Assembly: GCA_023433585.1 (NCBI GenBank)
Contig: JAEZCL010000102.1
Location: 1 to 7,972, forward strand
Direction: 5' to 3'
Length of the DNA: 7,972 nt
DNA from: Pseudomonadota bacterium
GTDB lineage: Bacteria > Pseudomonadota > Alphaproteobacteria > Caulobacterales > Caulobacteraceae
Positions 6,428-7,972 of this stretch are shown here, one piece after another. Under the pieces are notes generated by a model that ran no database searches, had not been told where the DNA came from, and saw only the letters and a list, made by a program, of their open reading frames with translations. Within the stretch, counting starts at the first letter, position 1; each line of letters begins with the position of its first letter. The position numbers and the translations under genes are program-made.

Positions 6428-6560
6428 CGTCATCCTCGGGCTTGTCCCGAGGACCCATCCGTCAGCGTCTCGAAAGGAGGAGGCGACGCATCGGCGGGTC
6501 CGCGTCCGTCGCCCGCATATGCGGACAGGCGGGCCCTCGGGACAAGCCCGAGGATGACGG
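6428..6560. repeat. Composite inverted-repeat element, copy 2 (30-bp arms, 73-bp spacer)
   Basis: The arms at 6428-6457 and 6531-6560 carry the same hairpin core as copy 1 in the same inverted arrangement. The spacer is about the same length (73 versus 75 bp) and only weakly similar. It contains the perfect 12-bp palindrome CCGCATATGCGG (6513-6524). The element occupies almost the entire 145-bp gap between the glycosyltransferase stop and the dihydroorotase start. Its left arm ends 2 bp before the dihydroorotase ATG and provides that gene's Shine-Dalgarno-like sequence. In the right arm the outermost stem position is T opposite G on the minus strand, a wobble pair in RNA. Confidence 0.85.
6434..6439 (-). 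promoter_or_regulatory. Ribosome binding site of dihydroorotase, embedded in the repeat hairpin
   Basis: On the minus strand the 3' half of the repeat stem reads CCCGAGGA, and its GAGGA lies about 8 nt before the ATG at 6425. This is the only Shine-Dalgarno-like sequence upstream of the gene. It is part of the 7-8 bp stem CCTCGGG/CCCGAGG, so in a folded mRNA the site would be base-paired. Confidence 0.5.
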
Positions 6561-6570
6561 ATTCTGGGAT

Positions 6571-7542
6571 TCAGGCCTTGCCAGCGCGTTCGGCCAGCAG
6601 GGCGCGGGCCGCTTCAAGCACCGGCTCCACCGGCAGGTCCATCATATGCTGGATGGCCTGGTTCAGGCCGGGGTCGACGGCGCGGAAATCCTCCAGCGTG
6701 CGGGGGCCGCGCACCGAGCGGCCGTTCCACGGCCCCACCCGCGCCTCGTCCGACGGGCCGAACACGGCGACGGACGGAACGCCCGCCGCCACCGCCAGCT
6801 GCGTCCACAGGGAATCCTGGCCCAGATAGAGTTCGGCCCGCGACAGGGCGGCGGCGGCCTGGAGCGGGGTCAGCCGCCCTTGCGCCTCGATCACCCGGTG
6901 GCGGTGCACGGCGAAGCGGATGGTGTGAGCGGCGTCCCGGTCGGCTTCCTCGCCCACGATCAGCAGCCGCCCGCCCGCCATGGGGCCGCCGTCGCCCAGG
7001 AGAGCCGCCGCGATCTTGGCGAAGCGTTCGGCGGGCCAGCGCTTGCCGATCCAGTCCACGCCGGGGCCGACCGCCAGGATGGGGCCGGGGCCGTGGCCGA
7101 CCACGGCGTCCGCGGCCTGGCGCGTCTCCTCACCGAAGAACAGGCGGGGCGGCGGCGTCTCATCCAGTTTCAGCACCCGCGCGGCCTCGATCACCGCGTG
7201 GACGGGTTCGTCCGCCGGATCCGGCGTCTCGCGCACCGCACGCTTCTGACGGCGCAGGCGGCCGGAGATCTGACTGCCCCGCTGATCCACGATCAGGCCC
7301 CAGTCGACGGCGCGCGTCTGGTTCCACAGATTGATCCAGTCCAGCCGCCCCTCGCGCTCCAGCACGATCAGGCGCTCCAGCCCCGGCGTGTCGGCGAACA
7401 GGGGCGCGGACGTGCGCGAGCCGACCACGGTCAGGGCCGCGCCCGGCACGCTTTCGGCCAGATAGGCGAGCACGCCCGACGACAGGATCGCGGCCTGCGC
7501 GTCCGCCTCGGCGATATAGAGAATCGGGAAGGGCTTGCTCAT
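6571..7542 (-). CDS. Glycosyltransferase family 9 (heptosyltransferase-like) protein, divergent
   Basis: A 323-residue protein with the two-domain GT-B fold of family 9, which contains the ADP-heptose:LPS heptosyltransferases. The C-terminal half is recognisable: ILAVGPGVDWIGKRWP (about 155-170, donor-site KRWP), then a GxLxxL-type helix (GRLTPLQAAAALSRAELYLG, about 222-241), then DS...LAVAAGVPSVAVFGPSD (about 243-265) and GPW. The usual DSGxxH is D-S-L-W-T-Q at 243-248, and the N-terminal family motif with G-D and T-P is replaced by EADAQAAILSSG. Activity or substrate may therefore differ from classical heptosyltransferases. The start at 7542 (MSKPF) is chosen because the core strand ILYIAEAD follows directly; an ATG at 7554 is an alternative. 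No Shine-Dalgarno is present, and TATGAT ends 7 nt before the ATG, suggesting a leaderless mRNA. It lies upstream of dihydroorotase on the same strand. Confidence 0.8.
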   Translation of the reverse strand: MSKPFPILYIAEADAQAAILSSGVLAYLAESVPGAALTVVGSRTSAPLFADTPGLERLIVLEREGRLDWINLWNQTRAVDWGLIVDQRGSQISGRLRRQKRAVRETPDPADEPVHAVIEAARVLKLDETPPPRLFFGEETRQAADAVVGHGPGPILAVGPGVDWIGKRWPAERFAKIAAALLGDGGPMAGGRLLIVGEEADRDAAHTIRFAVHRHRVIEAQGRLTPLQAAAALSRAELYLGQDSLWTQLAVAAGVPSVAVFGPSDEARVGPWNGRSVRGPRTLEDFRAVDPGLNQAIQHMMDLPVEPVLEAARALLAERAGKA

Positions 7543-7549
7543 TGCGCGG

Positions 7550-7555
7550 ATCATA
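7550..7555 (-). promoter_or_regulatory. Candidate -10 element (TATGAT) for the glycosyltransferase gene
   Basis: TATGAT on the minus strand is 7 nt from the ATG at 7542, which would put the transcription start at the initiation codon itself. No clear -35 element is seen. The box overlaps the alternative upstream ATG, which argues against that start if the box is real. Confidence 0.3.
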
Positions 7556-7601
7556 CCGTCACGCGCGGCGGGTTTCGCCCTCCCGTGAGCGGACAATCGG
7601 C

Positions 7602-7607
7602 CTATAT
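7602..7607 (+). promoter_or_regulatory. Candidate -10 element (CTATAT) for the YgfZ-like gene
   Basis: CTATAT ends 8 nt before the ATG at 7616 and is the only AT-rich stretch in a 73-bp divergent gap. It resembles the CTATATAG box at 3143-3150 in both sequence and distance to the start codon. No Shine-Dalgarno and no clear -35 element are visible. Confidence 0.35.
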
Positions 7608-7615
7608 CCACCGTC

Positions 7616-7972
7616 ATGAGCCTTTCCATCGCCCGCCTGACCAGCCGCGCCGCCGTGCGCGTGACCGGCCCCGACGCCCGGCCGTTCCTGCACAACCTGC
7701 TGACCCAGGACGTGGAGGGGCTGCGGCCGGGGGAATTGCGCTATGGCGCCCTGCTGTCGCCGCCGGGGCGGATGCTGATGGACCTGTTCCTGCTGGGGCT
7801 TGAGGATGGGGTGCTTCTGGACGTGGCGGCGGATCGGCGCGAGGCGCTGATCCAGCGGCTGACGCTGTATCGGCTGCGGGCCAGGGTGGAGATCGCGGCG
7901 TCGGACGCGCCTGTGTTCGCGGTCATTCCTCCCCCCCTGGGGGAGGGGGACCATGCGCAGCATGGTGGAGGG
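7616..7972 (+). CDS. ygfZ: YgfZ/GcvT-like folate-binding protein, N-terminal part (runs off right edge)
   Basis: The first 119 residues of a YgfZ-family protein, a tetrahydrofolate-binding relative of the glycine cleavage T-protein that assists iron-sulfur cluster assembly or repair (IBA57-like). The visible family pattern is RVTGPDARPFLHNLLTQDV (about 15-33), then YGALLSPPGRMLMDLFLL (43-60), then DRREALIQRLTLYRLRARVEI (73-93). The family's later signature (K-G-C-x-x-G-Q-E/Y) lies outside the window. The start is the ATG at 7616, directly before the conserved SIARLTSRAAVRVTG strand. The gene diverges from the glycosyltransferase gene. From residue 105 on, the translation (PPPLGEGDHAQHGGG) comes from a palindromic repeat and does not look like family sequence. 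Whether the gene continues in frame beyond it cannot be seen, so the gene could be intact with an insert or broken. Confidence 0.85.
   Translation, partial: MSLSIARLTSRAAVRVTGPDARPFLHNLLTQDVEGLRPGELRYGALLSPPGRMLMDLFLLGLEDGVLLDVAADRREALIQRLTLYRLRARVEIAASDAPVFAVIPPPLGEGDHAQHGGG
7928..7972. repeat. Palindromic repeat (CCTCCCCC...GGGGGAGG type), cut by the window edge
   Basis: There are two nested dyads. CCTCCCCC (7928-7935) pairs with GGGGGAGG (7939-7946), and CCATGC-GCA-GCATGG (7951-7965) is a perfect 6-bp stem with a 3-base loop. The following GGAGGG mirrors the opening CCTCC, as in the CCTCCCCC/GGTGGAGGG repeats I recall as frequent in Caulobacteraceae intergenic DNA. It begins exactly on a codon boundary of the YgfZ-like gene (codon 105). 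The family assignment is from memory. Confidence 0.65.

Noticed and set aside
5130..6557. A 475-codon plus-strand open frame opposite dihydroorotase
   Set aside because: It mirrors the conserved dihydroorotase frame and runs through the repeat into non-coding sequence, with no recognisable domain.
4184..6560. Repeats as a possible CRISPR array
   Set aside because: There are only two inverted pairs 2 kb apart, with no direct repeat-spacer series and no cas genes.
7543..7695. Longer start for the glycosyltransferase, 51 codons upstream
   Set aside because: The extension would overlap the divergent ygfZ gene and has no family similarity. The core fold starts right after the ATG at 7542.

Overview
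The window is very GC-rich bacterial chromosome. Its third codon positions are strongly G/C, which leaves long open frames on the antisense strands. Codon use, the protein families, the gene order mutY / DUF721 / DsbA-like thioredoxins / smc, and dispersed CCTCGGGCTTGTCCCGAGG palindromes all point to an alphaproteobacterium. A member of the Caulobacteraceae close to Brevundimonas or Caulobacter is the best guess, inferred from memory of such sequences and not tested by a search. No tRNA, rRNA, CRISPR array, transposase or phage gene is visible.

Left part (1-3138, minus strand): a genome-maintenance and envelope block is read right to left. A DUF721/DciA-like protein comes first, then a 96-bp gap, then two tandem, clearly paralogous DsbA-type thioredoxins (the first a predicted lipoprotein, the second with an ordinary signal peptide), then the N-terminal third of the chromosome-condensation ATPase SMC, which runs off the left edge. 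The last three genes are packed with gaps of 4 and 6 bp and look like one operon.

Middle (3139-4356): mutY (adenine DNA glycosylase) diverges from the DUF721 gene across only 20 bp. That gap carries a symmetric CTATATAG box that could serve as the -10 element for both genes and would give nearly leaderless mRNAs. MutY converges on tyrA, and the 175-bp gap between them is filled by an inverted-repeat element.

Right part (4357-7542, minus strand): a glycosyltransferase family 9-like gene, a second copy of the inverted-repeat element, a dihydroorotase, and a short prephenate/arogenate dehydrogenase-like gene overlapping the dihydroorotase stop by ATGA. The repeat copy abuts the dihydroorotase start so closely that it supplies both the Shine-Dalgarno-like sequence and an in-frame spurious upstream ATG. 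At the right edge a YgfZ/GcvT-like folate-binding gene diverges to the plus strand. Its frame runs straight into a second, different palindromic repeat family (CCTCCCCC...GGGGGAGG) that appears to be translated in frame.

The genes themselves are ordinary housekeeping families. The most interesting features are the repeats and how they interact with coding and translation signals: a compensatory base-pair change between repeat arms, a repeat-supplied ribosome binding site, and a repeat inside a conserved gene. I found no evidence of an undescribed multi-gene system.
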